The notes beneath the pieces were generated by a model. It saw only the letters and a list, made by a program, of their open reading frames with translations. It was not told the DNA's origin and made no database searches. This document shows, piece after piece, positions 62,534 to 64,000 of a stretch of 64,000 nucleotides of DNA. The stretch is from NCBI GenBank assembly GCA_903813345.2, contig CAIIXF020000001.1, forward strand, positions 47,261,885 to 47,325,884, given 5' to 3'. Each line of letters starts with the position of its first letter. The first letter of the stretch is position 1. Origin of the DNA: Owenia fusiformis (taxonomy: Eukaryota; Annelida; Polychaeta; Sabellida; Oweniidae). The position numbers were made by a program, and so were the translations under genes.

Positions 62534-63331
62534 TACACTATTCTCCATAAACTTAGCATCCTTAGCTCCCCCATTGAACTACGTGTTAAAGCATCTTTAC
62601 TTAACTTGCGATGAAAATACTTATTACTATTGATGAAAACGTAATATGACTTTATTTCCAATATCTCCAAATCTCCAAAAGTTTTTCCTTCAATTACAAT
62701 AGGTCGAAAATTGGTGATAAAGATGAATTTTTGAAAATCGTCATTCCCATGTAAACCAATGGAAAATTGTGGGTTCGGGGCAAATCAGATATCAATTATG
62801 TAAAAGATTAAAATATTTTTACATAGAAAATAGAATTCTCTAATATTTTCATTCACTAAGTCTTGGTTTTACTTGATGAATACAAAAGTTGCAGAGCGTC
62901 AAAGTCATTTTTGAAAATCATTTTCGCCTCTTGTGTTATTTCAATAGGAGATGTTTTGAAAAAACAATTTTGACTTTAAACACCTATAACTTTGTGGAAC
63001 CTGAAGAAACGTACCAATTTTTGTAAAATAAGTTGCAAATTCAGTTGCCTACCTAACTTGTATATTTTTGCAAGGACTCGGATGACTGTTTTTTTCTCGT
63101 ATGACTTGCGACATGTCGATCTTCAAAAAGTCATCAAAATCATTAATTTTCGACCTATTATAATTGAGGAAAAAATTAAGAAAATTTGGAGGAATCGGAA
63201 ATAAGCTCAAATTACTTTTCCATCGATAATATGTATTTTCTTCGCAGATTAAGTAAATAAAAAGGTAAAGAGGCTTTAACACGTTGTTCAATGGGGGAGC
63301 AAAGGTTGCCAAACTTATGGAGGGGAGTGTA
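62534..63331. mobile_element. 0.8-kb MITE with long inverted ends
   Basis: The left (TACACT...CTCCATAA, GCTCCCCCATTGAAC, ACGTGTTAAAGC) and right ends are inverted copies, and similarity continues inward for about 120 bp. No intact frame. Confidence 0.75.
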
Positions 63332-64000
63332 CCATCGTTTTATAAAAGGTGGTTGTAAACGGTAACCCCGACACTGTTTTCCTCACACCTTAGCAAGTTG
63401 CTCACTCATATTTTGTGTACACCATTCAAATTCCTACCGGCCTATTGTATTTCACGACCATCAAACTAATAGTCATAATGTTACAGCACTTTAAACAAAA
63501 AATAGAGTATACAAGCTTGAACTCAGGACAATTGATAACCTCAGAACAGAGATCATATCATCAGGCCACGCGTGCTGATGAATGAAGTTGGGTCGTTGAA
63601 AAGGTTGGGCGACATAGTGCTGTAACATAATTATGATTATTAGTCTGATGGTCATGAAATACGGTACACTGCTAGACTGGTAGCAAATTGAATGGTGTAC
63701 AAATGTGCAAAATACGAGCAAAAATATGACGAAAATGCAGAAGTGCCGTTTCACCAAACTGTAATGTATTGTGTCATATTGACTATAGTGTACAATAATA
63801 TTGATTTTTGTTTTTTAATTTTGCATCGCATTACGTTAAAATACAATTCCCTCTATTAGTTTGGAAGATAATTGTGCATCACTTATTAGAAAAGCACAAA
63901 ATAAAATCTTTCATCAGTAACGATAACATATAAATCATGCAACGAAAATACATACCAAACCTTTGAGGGCTAGTCATTAGTGATAGGCATTTGTTTGCAT
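63332..64000. other. Right edge, no gene recognised
   Basis: AT-rich DNA. Positions 63618-63712 are a diverged copy of 39085-39185. Confidence 0.5.

Noticed and set aside
1-64000. CRISPR arrays, bacterial operons, prophage
   Set aside because: The DNA is intron-containing animal sequence. The tandem repeats present lack CRISPR spacing and there are no prokaryotic gene clusters.

Overview
The window is animal nuclear DNA. Genes are split by GT-AG introns, several encode proteins found only in metazoans or other eukaryotes, the DNA is AT-rich, and most intergenic and intronic space is filled with small inverted-repeat transposons. The gene content (VPS16, an expanded carotenoid-oxygenase family, an ApaH-like phosphatase, secreted discoidin proteins) fits a marine invertebrate, plausibly a non-vertebrate deuterostome such as a hemichordate, echinoderm or amphioxus. 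The species cannot be fixed from the sequence.

Layout. (1) 1-12 kb: the 3' half of VPS16 on the + strand. A complete four-exon minus-strand gene for a secreted coiled-coil/discoidin protein lies inside one VPS16 intron. A second minus-strand exon of similar design (signal peptide plus short coiled coil, same intron phase) lies at 1.4-1.7 kb. (2) 14.3-19.5 kb and 23.4-38.7 kb: two complete ten-exon carotenoid oxygenase genes (BCO-A, 546 aa; BCO-B, 538 aa), direct tandem duplicates with identical exon phases and nearly identical proteins after exon 1. BCO-B carries a 10-kb second intron packed with nested mobile elements. (3) 40-42.1 kb: tandem arrays, one interrupted by a mariner-type element. 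(4) 42.7-43.5 kb: an intronless ApaH/PrpE-like metallophosphatase. (5) 44.3-47.5 kb (-): a five-exon gene for a 303-aa secreted precursor made of three nearly identical 85-residue, 8-cysteine modules, each on its own 255-nt phase-1 exon and each with a Lys-Arg site. (6) 48.4-52.7 kb: decayed Tc1/mariner-type elements, hairpins and a 537-bp palindrome. (7) 52.9-59.0 kb (-): the last seven coding exons of a third, more divergent carotenoid oxygenase (BCO-C). Its first three exons were not found up to position 64,000. (8) 59-64 kb: repeats and a possible two-exon gene start.

Function. The three oxygenases keep all four iron-binding histidines, so retinoid/carotenoid cleavage is the main enzymatic theme. 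VPS16 belongs to HOPS/CORVET endolysosomal tethering. The two secreted-protein genes (coiled coil/discoidin and the 8-Cys repeat precursor) are the least familiar items. I could not assign either a described function, and they are the best candidates for something new. All coding models were built by joining exons by eye at splice sites and checking that the phases add up; no database search was possible.
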